Source: Eumeta japonica
Lineage: Eukaryota > Arthropoda > Insecta > Lepidoptera > Psychidae
Reading direction: 5' to 3'
Length of the DNA: 64,000 bases
Assembly: GCA_005406025.1 (NCBI GenBank)
Contig: BGZK01001564.1
Location: 62,001 to 126,000, forward strand
This document shows, piece after piece, positions 45,766-57,211 of the stretch. Under the pieces are notes generated by a model. The model searched no databases and was not told the DNA's origin. It saw nothing but the letters and a program-made list of their open reading frames with translations. A program made the position numbers and the translations under genes. How positions within the stretch are numbered: the stretch's first letter is position 1; each line of letters begins with the position of its first letter.

Positions 45766-46913
45766 TTTATTATTACATATTCTTATTTTTACTTATATTT
45801 AGAAACAGAATTATAATATGTCAGAATTACAGTTATAAAGGCATGAAATAAACAAAAGATACTCCGACAGGATTGAAAATAAAGCTGCAACTTCATCCAG
45901 CGGATATAAAATCATCACTTTCTACCCAGCAACAGTCGCACTGGTATGAAAATTGAATAGTTTTTGTCGGCTCAACAGGCATGGAAGTTCGTATTTTCAA
46001 TGCAGGCGATATGAAAAAAATATTTTGCATAGGTATTTCATAACAAGTCAAAAGCGGACAATGTATCTAATTTCAAGAGAGAAGAGCAGTACGTTTGGCC
46101 CCGAATTATCCAAAATTTAGATAGTTCTTAAATTAAAAGTCGTAAAATTGTACAAGAACTTTCTGTCAAAGGTCAAAGCAGCACCGGTACACGTAATTAA
46201 TTTACGTACTTAATTTGGATTTCCTCTTGTTTATGCCAATTTTTAATAAAATATTAACCTTGATTGGTAAGAATGCGTATATTCGTTTATTATTTAATAC
46301 AGTATTAAAAAAAATCAAAAAATTGCAATTGAATTGTTTAACCAGTGATAATGTATTTTAGAAGATATTTTTTGTTGTCATATCAATGTATCAAGTTGGT
46401 AAATTTAAAAATAGTCATTTTACCATTAACAAAATTTCCGACTTAAAAACAACAAGCCTCGTTGATATTTACAATGTGGCAACGACTACATAACGAGTGA
46501 TTTCGAGTGACGTGGTTGACTGACATTCATTGGTGCTTGTTGTTTTGCGAATGGTTGCGGCCATTTTGTTATTCCGTTAAATCTTCGTCTTTATTTTCTA
46601 ATGTATTCCGATTCTGTTTCTATAAACCTTTGCGTTTCGTTTTAAATAATATTAATTATAGCACAACCTGTACCCTATAAGCCCGCTGTGCAATTATTTA
46701 ACAATATGCGTATTAGAAATTTTAGCTTTCTTCGCCCGCGTAGAAAAAGGATCTTGATCGAGTTTTTGAACTTTATCGAAACCCGATTATACAGTTTTGA
46801 TTGCATTAATTATATTAATCCTGGTTATATTAGTCTTGATCTGATTACCAACATCAATCATTTATAGTAACATTCATTGTCACTCTTCCCTCTTCCTTTC
46901 AAAAGGAAACTAT

Positions 46914-46915
<2 letters not shown>

Positions 46916-47008
<93 letters not shown>
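46916..47008. repeat. Compound (TA)n(TG)n(TA)n microsatellite
   Basis: About 38 bases of TA, then 16-18 bases of TG, then about 38 bases of TA, so the array is nearly symmetrical. The TA arms are self-complementary and could extrude as a cruciform. Length polymorphism is expected. Confidence 0.95.
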
Positions 47009-47009
<1 letters not shown>

Positions 47010-48109
47010 CGACGCCAGTCATTACCAGGTCTCGGTAAAAGTGATAAAGTAATTGTGATAGCTAATTTTTTACTATCTACACAATATTTTTTCTGCTGTA
47101 AGCTAAGATAAATTTTTGCACATTCTATGGGAAGCCATACATTTCCTAGGTTAAATTGTGTCGAAGATGCTGCTACCTTAAAGAATAAAACGGATCTGTA
47201 TCTAATTTCAAGAGGATTTGCTGTATACTTCTATGTATTATGTTTACACTATATAAAAGACACTCCCATCCCAAATTACAAATAAATCGGTTATGTGGTT
47301 TTTGCGTGATGTGTAATACAGGCAGATGAAAATTTCCAAAATTACTTATTTTCCATTAACGTCAATTGTAATGGTCATTCCAGTAACAATTTTCAAAAAT
47401 ATATTTAACGGACAAACTTGGTTTCGCTACTGTTTTATTACTTGAGTGTAGATATTCTTGAATATACACTTTGAGAAAAAATATTATACATGTATTTTAT
47501 TCATTAATAACCTGTCGTGGAAAACGATACGAAGCAACACTATATTATTTCAGACGAGTGATGTGTACTGCATACGAGTTATAATAACGCTGCAGTATTT
47601 CAGATAAGCATTAGAAAAATATAGCATTATAAATACTATTTTGATGAATATTTAATGATAGAAAAAAATATTCCCTATCTTTTGTTTATATTCCACAATT
47701 GACTACAGCTACATTTTGATACGATATACATGTACAATTATAGAAAGTTTATATGATGTACGTACAAGAATAAATATTAATAGAAATAATAATAATAATG
47801 AAACCGTTTTTAATTTAAATTAAGCATTACCAAGCATAAATATTTATATTTGACGAAATAGTCTGATGTTACGTGGAAAATTAAGACAAAATTCACACGT
47901 CTCTTTAGACTAAAACCTTTACAGCGAAATATGATGCAATATTGCACACCAATATTTTATCTGAAGCGCGGTTCCATAGGTATTTTATCTTTCTCCTACG
48001 CCATAGAAGAAATCATGGAAGATCATCATGCCTTTCATTAAGGACTGCTCTTATATATGTCTTCTTCGATGGTATTAGTAACGGGAAATTATCTAAAGAA
48101 GTTAAACGG

Positions 48110-48365
48110 AAAACACTCCCGAAGGGCCAATAAGGGAAGGGGTATGGCGTTCGAGTTACATTGCCGCGCCAGGAATTCGAGCATCGATTGGGTGACGCGC
48201 CGCCAAAGTGTCGGCGCTCGCGCGCAGAGGGTCGCCAGGCATCCGCTGTTCAGGTCGACGGTTAAGGTTTTTACTGCAGCGCTCCAGCAAGTGCTTATAA
48301 ATCCGACACCTATGAACTTTGTTAGAGTTTTGACGAGAGAACCTTTCTCACTCCGCAAGCATGTT
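48110..48365. other. GC-rich block with overlapping open frames, unassigned
   Basis: From about 48150 to 48260 the sequence is GC-rich (GGTGACGCGCCGCCAAAGTG, GTCGGCGCTCGCGCGC), open on + (48057-48371) and - (48358-48089). Neither translation matches a family I know. CAGCGCTCCAGCAAGTGC leads into an AT-rich end. It could be an unidentified repeat or a regulatory island. Confidence 0.4.
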
Positions 48366-49770
48366 CGTTAACCTTTCGTGTAGTTACGTTAAGACAATAC
48401 TTCTGTCCATCCTCTATTGGCGTTGGAAAGATATATCATTAGGTATATGGGTGCATATATCATTAGGTAACTCAAGATATCAACTGAAAGCCTCGAGTAT
48501 ACATTATAAGTCGTTTTGCAAATTCTGGCCGCAAGAGAAATTACAATTAATTCGTGTGCTTTAGTACAAATATTAGCTTTCAGCTCACTTCGACGCACCA
48601 TAACGGATATGTGCATTGAAACATTTAAGAAAACTAACTATTTTTCTGAAGAGAAATAGAGCATGTATACCTGCAATGGTGCATAAAAAATAATCTATGT
48701 ATTTAGTATCGGAACAGATATAAGTGAAACAGAGATCTAATTAAAGAAAAATACACAATAATCGTACGTCATACAAAAAATAATTTCCATTACTTTTTCG
48801 AGGTCTGAAGAAGTCCTTAGAATTGTTAAAAGTTTAATATATAAACATTTCCAATGTATTAATACAGGCTTTGCAATCTTCTATTCACATCTTTCGTAAC
48901 TCATCACAAATCACGAATTTCGACAAATCATGTATTATCTTACTCGTATAGTCTCTTTTTTCTCTCTAATTTTCCAAGTTTTATCTCTGACCTAATGTTT
49001 GATTCGTCATATATTTCTGAAATATTTTTTTTTATTGACGTAGTGGAAAAAAGTACGGCATCAAAAAAATGCGTCACGTTTTTCTTGAAACTTTTTTACC
49101 GTCACAGCTGCATGAATATACCAACATCGGTAGATAAATAGTTTAGTATTACTGCTATAGGAGACAAATAGAGACACATGCTACATTTTTTTCTCTCTAC
49201 TCTAGAGGAAATACATACACAATCGTGTAACTGCATTAAGTATATGCGCTAGATGATTCGTAAGCGCAATTGAATTCCTTTTGTTTGAATCTCGTCTGAT
49301 CTACATGTTTCAAATATAATATAGAGTGAAAATGACACGTCATAAATAAGTTTCACTTCGTACGTGTGTACAAGAATACATGGATTTTTTTTTTATACCA
49401 ACTTCCGAACCGACTATGAGACAAAAAAATCGCATTAGACCAGGTATTTTACGTTATTACGTTTGTTCTCAACAGAGGCAGATTTTATCTCACTTAGACA
49501 ACCGCAGTCTTACTGATGACATAGCAACATTTATCTTTGATATAGCAGGAAGTGGCTTCCTAGATTACCACGCAGCTACACATCGCTCGCATAGCGTAGA
49601 AAGCCAGAGGTTATTTTTAACCGACTTTAAAGAAAAGGAGAAGGTTTAATATTCGTCGGTATATACTTTTTGTTAAATTCAACGATAACTTCGTCAATGT
49701 GAACCGATTTGAAAAATTCTTATTTTGTTTAAAAGGGTACTTTCAAAATGATTTCGAAATCACAACGTCT

Positions 49771-49803
49771 GGATCTGATGATGGGATCCCAGAAAAATCG
49801 AGG
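49771..49803 (+). repeat. 33-bp dispersed repeat core shared with 10302-10334
   Basis: GGATCTGATGATGGGATCCC followed by AGAAAAATCGAGG matches the reverse complement of 10302-10334 with few differences. The preceding 130 bases (GATAACTTCGTCAATGTGAA and ACCGATTTGAAAAATTCTT) look like the body of a common lepidopteran repeat that I recall but cannot name. Confidence 0.55.
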
Positions 49804-49815
49804 AATGACTTTCAA

Positions 49816-49925
49816 TATTACATATAGTATATAGTATGTAATATTTAAATATAGTATATATAGTATATAGTATGTAACATTGAAATATAGTATACAGTAT
49901 GTAGTATAGTATAGCACATATAGTA
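49816..49925. repeat. TATAGTA-type low-complexity tandem repeat
   Basis: Irregular tandem units of TATAGTATATAGTATGTAA separated by ATTTAAA or ATTGAAA spacers. This gives the minus-strand YILYILY-rich frame. Confidence 0.85.
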
Positions 49926-50954
49926 GTTTCTGTACTACAGCCAAACAGCGCTATCTCTCGTCACATAGGTTTTTATAGTCGTTAGGAATTAATTATAATA
50001 AAATGGATAAGCTTTTTTTTTAGTTTATTTTTTAAACGCACTAATATCGAGAATTATTAGTCTGATTAAAAAAAAAATATTTTTGAATATATATCCAAAA
50101 TTTTACACATTGACACTTAGATATCCGCTTATCCAAGAATGCTGTAGTCACGTAGTAGTTTACACGTCGACCACAAAGGTCGACGCAATAATCGTAAATG
50201 TCGTCCAATTAGGCAAACTGTAAGTATGGAAAATTTAGCGGGAAATTCGGGAAAAACTAAAGTGTATTTTTCTGTAGGGATTGTATACAAGTTCAAGACC
50301 ATAAACCACGATCGGAATGATGCATATGCGTGATTGTTTTTATTTATTCTTTAGAGTTCTGAAAACGTTTTCAGACATAAAATACGGCAGTGCCTGTGTT
50401 TTCGGAGTAAGAGCATGTGTTCCTCCAAAATAATTCTATCGGTATTGATTCGAACCTGTAATGGAGATTGTGATCGTGAGGGGCCATATCGAGATTATGG
50501 GATTATGGTTGACAATGTAATAGGTCTGCATGTAAAAGATGAAGGAATTCATTATATATCCACGCTAGGGAAAGCAGCGGACGTAGACCCATAGTGGCAT
50601 AGAGATAAATATATACTGAATAAATAAATAGATAGATAAATATTACGACTAAAATTTCTGGGTTTTTAAACACTTTTTTAGATTCTACATAAAACGGGAC
50701 TTTTAAGCTTTTAGACTTATTTTAAGATAAAGTGTTTGCATTATCACCGGTATCAATTAATAATTGACTTTTTTTAATTATTCAATTATTGTAGGACGCA
50801 TAGACGTCTTTTTATTGACAGTTTCTTTTCGATTTTAAAGTAGTTGATGAATTTGAGCTATGCTTTGGCATAAGGGCGGATCCAGCCTTCTAGTTGAGGG
50901 TTGTTCACACATTTGAGGTTCGGTCAAGACCGGACCAGGAAGGTCATACCCATA

Positions 50955-51140
50955 TGTTTTGGCTATGTATGTGCAAATTAGAAAAGAGCCACCCTTAAGT
51001 TTCTTGCTCGTTCTTCTTGAGGGAAAACTGCCTTCCGAACGAGCAGTAAAGTGTAAATTCGCAAAAAATTATGACGTATTTCAAGTGTTATTTTGTAACC
51101 TATGAAATAAAGATATTTTGAATTTGAATTTGAATTTGAA
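50955..51140 (+). mobile_element. Non-LTR retrotransposon 3' end with (TTTGAA)n tail, copy 1
   Basis: TGTTTTGGCTATGTATGTGC, then CTTAAGTTTCTTGCTCGTTC, TTCTTGAGGGAAAAC, CAAGTGTTATTTTGTAACCT and ATGAAATAAAGATATTTTG end in three TTTGAA units. The AATAAAGATATTTTGAATTTGAA ending is the classic tail of CR1/Jockey-type lepidopteran LINEs. Direct comparison shows an almost identical reversed copy at 52101-52289. The start is arbitrary; similarity may extend upstream. Confidence 0.8.
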
Positions 51141-52100
51141 TATCAGTGTGTCCATATAAAAGCATACATGTCCACAACATATTACTTTATCGGCTCTAGA
51201 CTGTATTGAGACCGACGTTTATCAATTTTTTAAATAAGAGCGTTGAAGACGATCGTGTCTAGTATAGAGAATGAATAGAAGATTACCAGAGTCTCATTAG
51301 GGGTAAAATGTAACAAGATCGCGAACTTTTATGCAGCAGTTTCTTCTTCTAGATTATTTACTAGAAATTATTTTCTTATATTTTTTAATCTTATTACCGT
51401 ATTATATCGGCGACTTATTTAAATGTATATCTAGTGACTTCAGCCATGTTCAACTTTTTTTTTGTTTGTTGACAATGTTGCCATGGAGATTTATGAGTTT
51501 ATCATCCATTTAAAATAATTCCGTTAAGTTATTTTCTATCAAAGAAACTGAACACTTACTTGGTATCATAGTTACTAGCAATAAGATTATATATTGACAT
51601 TTTTGATTATGATACAAAATTATTTTAGTAATATTAAATATGACTGATCAGTGAGAAATATCAACAGATGCATAATTCTTTAATTGTGTATTTTTTTAAG
51701 TTTTTTTTTAATTAAAAAATAGTCAATTCCACTCAAATAATAAATTTTGAAGTCAAATGTCCAACAAAATCTTATTATTGTTAATATCAGATTACACAAA
51801 GCTTAAGTTAACTAGTCATAAGACGTAACTAACAAAATAAAAATTACATGCTTACACATGTTCTACTCTTATAGATTTTATTTTTATTACTATCCTTTAG
51901 TAACACTGCTAAACAATATTATTTGTTAAACTTTATATTCTAAAACATTTTTTTGATGTTTTTTCATTTTACGATTTCGGAAAATAATTTAATGTAACTC
52001 GCCACAAATTGAGCTCGCTACAAATTATTTATGATTCTGACAACCTTGTATTAAAACAACGCTCATTTAAATAAGTGAAACAGAAAGAACTTGGCCTATC
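51141..52100. other. AT-rich spacer between facing LINE tails
   Basis: Non-coding, with no recognisable gene. The frame at 51331-51513 is Leu/Phe-rich low complexity. It would form the loop if the two flanking inverted copies paired. Confidence 0.5.
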
Positions 52101-52289
52101 TCAATTCAATTCAATTCCATTCAAAATATCTTTATTTCATAGGTTACAAAATAACACTTGAAATACGTCATAATTTTTTTTGCGAATTTACACTTTACCG
52201 CTCGTTTGGAAGGTAGTTTTCCCTCAAGAAGAACAAGCAAGAAACTTAAGGGTAGCTCTTTTCTAATTTGCTCATACATAGCCAAAACA
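52101..52289 (-). mobile_element. Non-LTR retrotransposon 3' end with TTGAA tail, copy 2 (inverted)
   Basis: The reverse complement reads TGTTTTGGCTATGTATGAGC, AAGTTTCTTGCTTGTTC, AGTGTTATTTTGTAACC and GAAATAAAGATATTTTGAAT, then TTGAA-type repeats. It differs from copy 1 at roughly one base in twenty by eye. The terminal repeat is (ATTGA)n-like here rather than (TTTGAA)n. It was inserted in the opposite orientation, so the two tails face each other across 960 bp. Confidence 0.8.
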
Positions 52290-52369
52290 AATACAAAACC
52301 ATTAAGAATACACGTTTTGTGAATACTGCAACACTCTACCTATAACAGTTGATTAGATAGAGACTGATG

Positions 52370-52460
52370 ATAGAAAGACAGACGGACAAGACAGAGGAAT
52401 AGCGGAAGCTTAGGAATAAGGCCCCATCGGCATTCTTTGGCTACGGTACCTTAAACACTA
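52370..52460 (+). repeat. Retroelement 3'-tail remnant
   Basis: GAAAGACAGACGGACAAGAC, GGAATAAGGCCCCATCGGC and CTTTGGCTACGGTACC have the same order of blocks as 6110-6215 (gacggacag ... agggtcc ... ctttgggtacggaac). This is a decayed RTE-like terminus. Confidence 0.45.
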
Positions 52461-53943
52461 TAATTGTTTAAGACACCAATATTGAAAACTTATTCGCGTA
52501 TTTGAACACCACCCTCCTTTATCACTTTCTCTTATATAATTATTTTTTTGTTGGAAAACTTTTGTAGGTAATAACAGTAATAAATAATATCCAACACACA
52601 ACTTAACAATGGTAATAAAATTAGTAGAGAAATTTTCACCTCCTTCGGGGCCTTTATCACGCTACCCGCTCCGTCGGTTAATAGACATATCCCCAGACAT
52701 AATAACACTAAAATATAATGCTCTTTATGTATGAGAGTCCGAATAGCGCTATACCGATTTATTATATTGCCCATATGTACCTACAAGGGCCGTAAGGGAC
52801 CCATCAGAATATATTAAACTGCTCGCAGCGCCCCACTTGCGCGCGGCCGGAGGCGGCCGTTATGGGAATTCCTGCGTCAACAACTGACAGTTATCACATA
52901 ATTTTGATCGACACGGTCTGTTAGCCTCATTCCTGTCCTGTACTGCACTTTTTGCATTTCAGAGATATAGATCAAACGACGCAGTGTAGATTTGGCATCG
53001 GTCTACGGTACAGTAAAAGGCATGATTAATTATATAATTTTCAAATAACGCGAGAAAATTTAACAAAATCATTGGAAAAGTTTGATCTGTGACTTTTGGT
53101 GACGTTTTTTTCCGAAAAGTATAATGTTGATTGCCCTTATTATGGCGAAGACTCATATAGAACAGCCAAGCTTTGAGGAAATGATGATTTTAATGCTTGG
53201 CACCTTCTGATCATATCTATATATTAAGTAGAATTTTTTTTTTGTACAACTACTGTAGGCTCTTTAAAAAACATTACGTGGTACACTTAGATGATACGTT
53301 GTTAAAGGTTGTTTACAATGAGGAACATATTAAGCTATTCATTAAATCATAATCGTTAATTCTGAAATAATGTCACTTCGTCGATATATTGAAAAAAAAT
53401 AAACAATATGTCATTTTAACACATCGCTGTATTTGATGCTAAGTAGACCAACTGACCAACTATTAAATATATTAATGTATAATATGACATGGCATCATAG
53501 TGATGCAAATATGTATTTTTTTGACACAATAAATTTAATTATAATATTATTTTGACAAAGGATAGGATATTTTAAGCGACATTGGCTAAATTATTAGCCT
53601 TTAATATACGTTCTGCTATATGACACATAATACAGCCGGATTTTGTTATAATAGCGACTGCGGCTCGCTTGAATCTGCGGCATTTGGTATAGTGCAGAGT
53701 TTTACGTATTGAAACGGGCAGATACGACAAAGAGAATACCCGATTCCTTTAATTTAGCTCATAAGAACCAACACAATTTTCTCGGCAATAAAGAATTTAC
53801 AAAATAATTTTCAAATAAATTTAACACAAATGATAAGATGACAGAGAGTGGCTCAAGCATTATGTCCCATAAAATTAATACAATATATACAAATGTAAAT
53901 AATAATATCACATTTATAATTAATAATAAAGACCTATTCTCAA
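52461..53943. other. Non-coding AT-rich DNA
   Basis: No gene was recognised. A short GC-rich patch (GCGCGCGGCCGGAGGCGGCC) lies at about 52838. Small frames lack domains. The last 200 bases may already belong to the LINE relic that follows. Confidence 0.5.
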
Positions 53944-54960
53944 CCTGGTGCATCAAAATATTCAAGGTATGCAGAACAAGGAACTGGAGTTTGAACAATT
54001 TATTAGCTATGCTAATATAGAAATTTTGTGTATTACGGAACATTGGCTCAGGAACTACCAGCTCCAGTTTGATTTTATTAATCACCAGGTTGCTAGCTCC
54101 TTTTGCAGAGAGATATCAATACGTGGCGGATCCTTAATATTAATAAAAAATATTTTAAAGTTTAAGGGAAAAATTAATATTGTGAGTCTTTCTGATGCGC
54201 GGGTTATTGAAATATCTTGTGTGGAGCTCGAGCGGCTAGTTGTAATGAGCGTATATAGACGCACTCATTCCTCCTATGAATTATTTGAGTCTATAATGAA
54301 TTAAGCCTTTAGTAAAATTTTTGACAAAAGTAACGACGTGGCAATATGTGGAGACTTTAATATAGATTTATTGGATGCCAGTAATCGCGACGGTGAGATT
54401 TTGGAATTTTTCGGTTGTTATAATCTGTCTAATCTCTTTTTACTTCAAGATATCTTCTACCTGTGAAACTTGTATCCGCAACATCTATACAAATATAGAA
54501 CCACTGGAGACACCTATAATATATTATTTAAAATCAGACCACAGTGGTCAATTTGCTTCGTTTTTTAGAATGTCGGTTGATAAAAGTATAAAAAGAAACA
54601 TAATATGTGTACCGGCGAACGAAAAACGCCTAGTTTAATTTAAAAAAAAAACATACATAGGATTCTGGGATTTCAGTGCTATGATGATTCCAATGTAATG
54701 TATAATTTAATGTTTGACTTGATATAAACAGAATATGATAATGTAGCAAAAAATATTAAAATAAATGAAATATTATCATTAAGCGATTGAGAAGGAGACT
54801 GTATGAGCTTTATGACGAAAGGACTTTTAATAATATGAGAGCTTTGCTAAATGTATAAACAAAATATTCAAAAAATTTTAAACTTGTTTGCATATAACAA
54901 TCAGAATGATCACTAATATGGTACATTATTCGGTGTTGCATTATTCTGTTTGAAAATGTC
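53944..54960 (+). pseudogene. CR1/Jockey-type LINE relic, endonuclease domain
   Basis: The frame from 53948 gives MHQNIQGMQNKELEFEQFIS, NIEILCITEHWL (catalytic Glu of the AP-endonuclease fold), HQVASSFCREISIRGGSLIL and VIEISCVELERLVVMSVYR. After a stop, another frame gives VAICGDFNIDLLDAS (GDFN motif, 54340), and a third gives YLKSDHSGQFASF (the SDH catalytic motif, 54530). Weak linker sequence (NVMYNLMFDLI) runs to about 54900. All three endonuclease landmarks are in order but in three different frames. The reverse transcriptase is absent, so the relic is truncated on the 3' side. It may belong to the same family as the 50955 and 52101 tails, which I cannot test. Confidence 0.8.
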
Positions 54961-56883
54961 TTCATAAGAAAAGGGGTGGCATTTTGCGCTGTCCGATTTC
55001 AACCCGTTCAGGGAATTATTTTTCGAAGATAAGAAAGATATTGGAAAAGTTCTTCCATTTTCGATATCTTCAAGCCAATTCTATTTTTGTTATGACAAAT
55101 AATAACAAAAAAGGAAATAATAACAAATACTATTGACGCCGTTTCACTTTTTATTGAGCAAATAATGATTCAGTATAGATGATTCAGTATAAAAGAAGAA
55201 TACAAAAAAACTTTCTATGACTTAAGCGGACTAATGTTTTTTTAACAAAATTCAACGTCTTTCATTTCAACTGAAACACTTTTCAGCTCATTGAATGGTT
55301 TCCATCAACTGTAATGCACAAATAGTTGTTTCCGCTATCAATAAAATTAGGGAGATGATTATTTTTTAAATTTATTGTTCTTGACGTGGACAGTCTCAGA
55401 CTCCCTTTAATCAATTTCTCAATAACTTAACTGGAGTCGAGGTACTTGAAAGAACTTTTTTTCTTCGCAAATACAACACAAATTTTTCGTAGAATATACA
55501 GCACTTCTTTTTGCTCCTGTAGCATAGAAAGAGTTAAATAATAAAGAATATTTTATTTTTCCAAAAAAAAATGTAATATTGGTGATAATATATAATTACA
55601 ATGACCAAAAAATTAACAACGTTTTAATATATTTTGAAATACTTGTTAGAAAAACATATATTAAGATGACTTCTGCATTATGCTAGTGTACACTATTATC
55701 TTCGATAAAAACTAATATTGTTATTAATAATCTACCCCGATAAATACACTTTAAGTATAAAGAAATTAAATTGTAAGTTTTACAAAACTGTATGTACTCC
55801 TAATAATAGACATAATAAAAAAAAAATAAGAAAATAGTCAAAATGGAAGCTGTTCTTGAGAATTTTGAGGAAGACTTCATTAATGTCATTAGTTATGCTT
55901 AATATGAATAGGATATAATAGAGGTATAAGTAAAAGAAATTTTTTATCAGCTCCAATTACAAAGACTTTAAGGGCACTTATAATAAAATTAGTGATGCTA
56001 AGTATCGACACCGGTATAGGAATCGACAGTTCTAAAGAATTAAAGATTAACAGCATTAGCTAGACCAATCTAGCATTTGAACTAACGTTGTAGTATGAGA
56101 TATTTTTAATGATATCAGTAGGGTACTGCTGAAAAATTTCATTATGAATTCGCCACTGTTTAACGGTTGAAACACAATCGTTGAAAGTCGTGAAAATCGC
56201 GTCAAAATTTTCACCATTATAACTCGAAGAAGACAAATTCCTGTAAGTTTACAAACATAATGTTCTCATTTAAATACCCTAAAAAATAATGAATGTTGAA
56301 TTGATCTTTTTTTCATAAAAAAACTACCAAGTATTTTTTTAATTTTCATGTTTGAATAAACTTTTCTGTTATTTGAAACATTTTCGAATACGTTTGAAAT
56401 AGCGTAAAGAAAAACAAAGAAACATTAAAAACCTGCGAAATTGTTTCAGCACAAAAATCACGGAAGCCCGTTTTTTGCTTCCGCATATAAATGACGCCGA
56501 AAAAAAAAACCGTCTTACATTTCGCAACCCTCCGGCACATCGGCAACCAAGAAATATATGTATTTAATTTAGCTTGAATGCAGCTCCAGGTTGGGCGGGG
56601 GGTCGAAGGGGTCGAGGGGGGCGCGAGACAAAAACTCCCTCCCACGCTTTTTACTACAACCAGACGATGACGACACTTTCATCGTTTCAGTTTCATACAG
56701 GTATACGTTTTTGCTATTATTAGTGATTTACTTATTTCAGAAATCGTACGGGAAGTCACTGAGGTAACTTCGAAAAACTTTGAATCGACTTGGAGCTTTT
56801 TTTTTTCATACCAAATAAAATTATAGTTTCCCAAATGACATGACCTTCTCAGGTTGTTGATTAAAAATTTTTCGTGCATTTTT
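54961..56883. other. Non-coding AT-rich DNA
   Basis: No gene was recognised. A G-rich patch (GGGCGGGGGGTCGAAGGGG) is at about 56594-56612. The 99-codon minus frame at 56346-56645 is unassigned. Confidence 0.5.
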
Positions 56884-57211
56884 ACGGATCCGCCTGTAAG
56901 TCAAAAGATCGAGCGATGGGGCCGTACTGTAGTCAACTTGGCTGCGGCACAAAAAGAGCCCTCTCGGCCGCTGAGGTACCGCAATGTCACAGAATACGGA
57001 CGTGAAGTAACAGCTTCCGCAGTTGTATTGCAATTAGTTCCGGTGTAATATTTTCCTTTCCATGATTTCACCTCGGATTTATCAATTTCCCACTAGCCTT
57101 TTCCCACCAAAGAGGTCAACAACGGACTGGTAATTCCTACGGAGTTGTGAGTGTCCATGGGCGGTAATGACCACTTACTCTCTGGTAGGTCGCAACCTCG
57201 TTTGCCGTTTA
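56884..57211 (+). mobile_element. SINE-like element, family A, copy 3
   Basis: Shares GGCTGCGGCACAAAAAGAGC, TCACAGAATACGGACGTGAA, GTAACAGCTTCCGCAGTTGT and the tail GTGTCCATGGGCGGTAATGA with CCACTTACTCTC and CTCGTTTGCCG with the copies at 2473 and 30478. It is the most complete 3' end of the three. The 5' extension ACGGATCCGCCTGTAAGTC is not clearly present in the others. Confidence 0.65.

Larger units (their letters stand above)
45766..50954. other. Non-coding AT-rich DNA with simple repeats
   Basis: No host gene was recognised. Possible decayed repeat tails lie near 46715-46790 (TTCGCCCGCGTAGAAAAAGG) and 47150-47330. A compound microsatellite is at 46916-47008, a GC-rich block at 48110-48365, and low-complexity TATAGTA repeats at 49816-49925. 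The 49380-49649 frame has no domain I recognise and probably belongs to the repeat around 49771. Confidence 0.5.

Noticed and set aside
46916..47008. Functional AT-rich origin or matrix attachment site
   Set aside because: Simple microsatellite explains the composition and there is no other evidence.
53759..54085. 108-codon minus-strand ORF
   Set aside because: Lies opposite the LINE endonuclease start; its hydrophobic composition comes from AT-rich antisense sequence.
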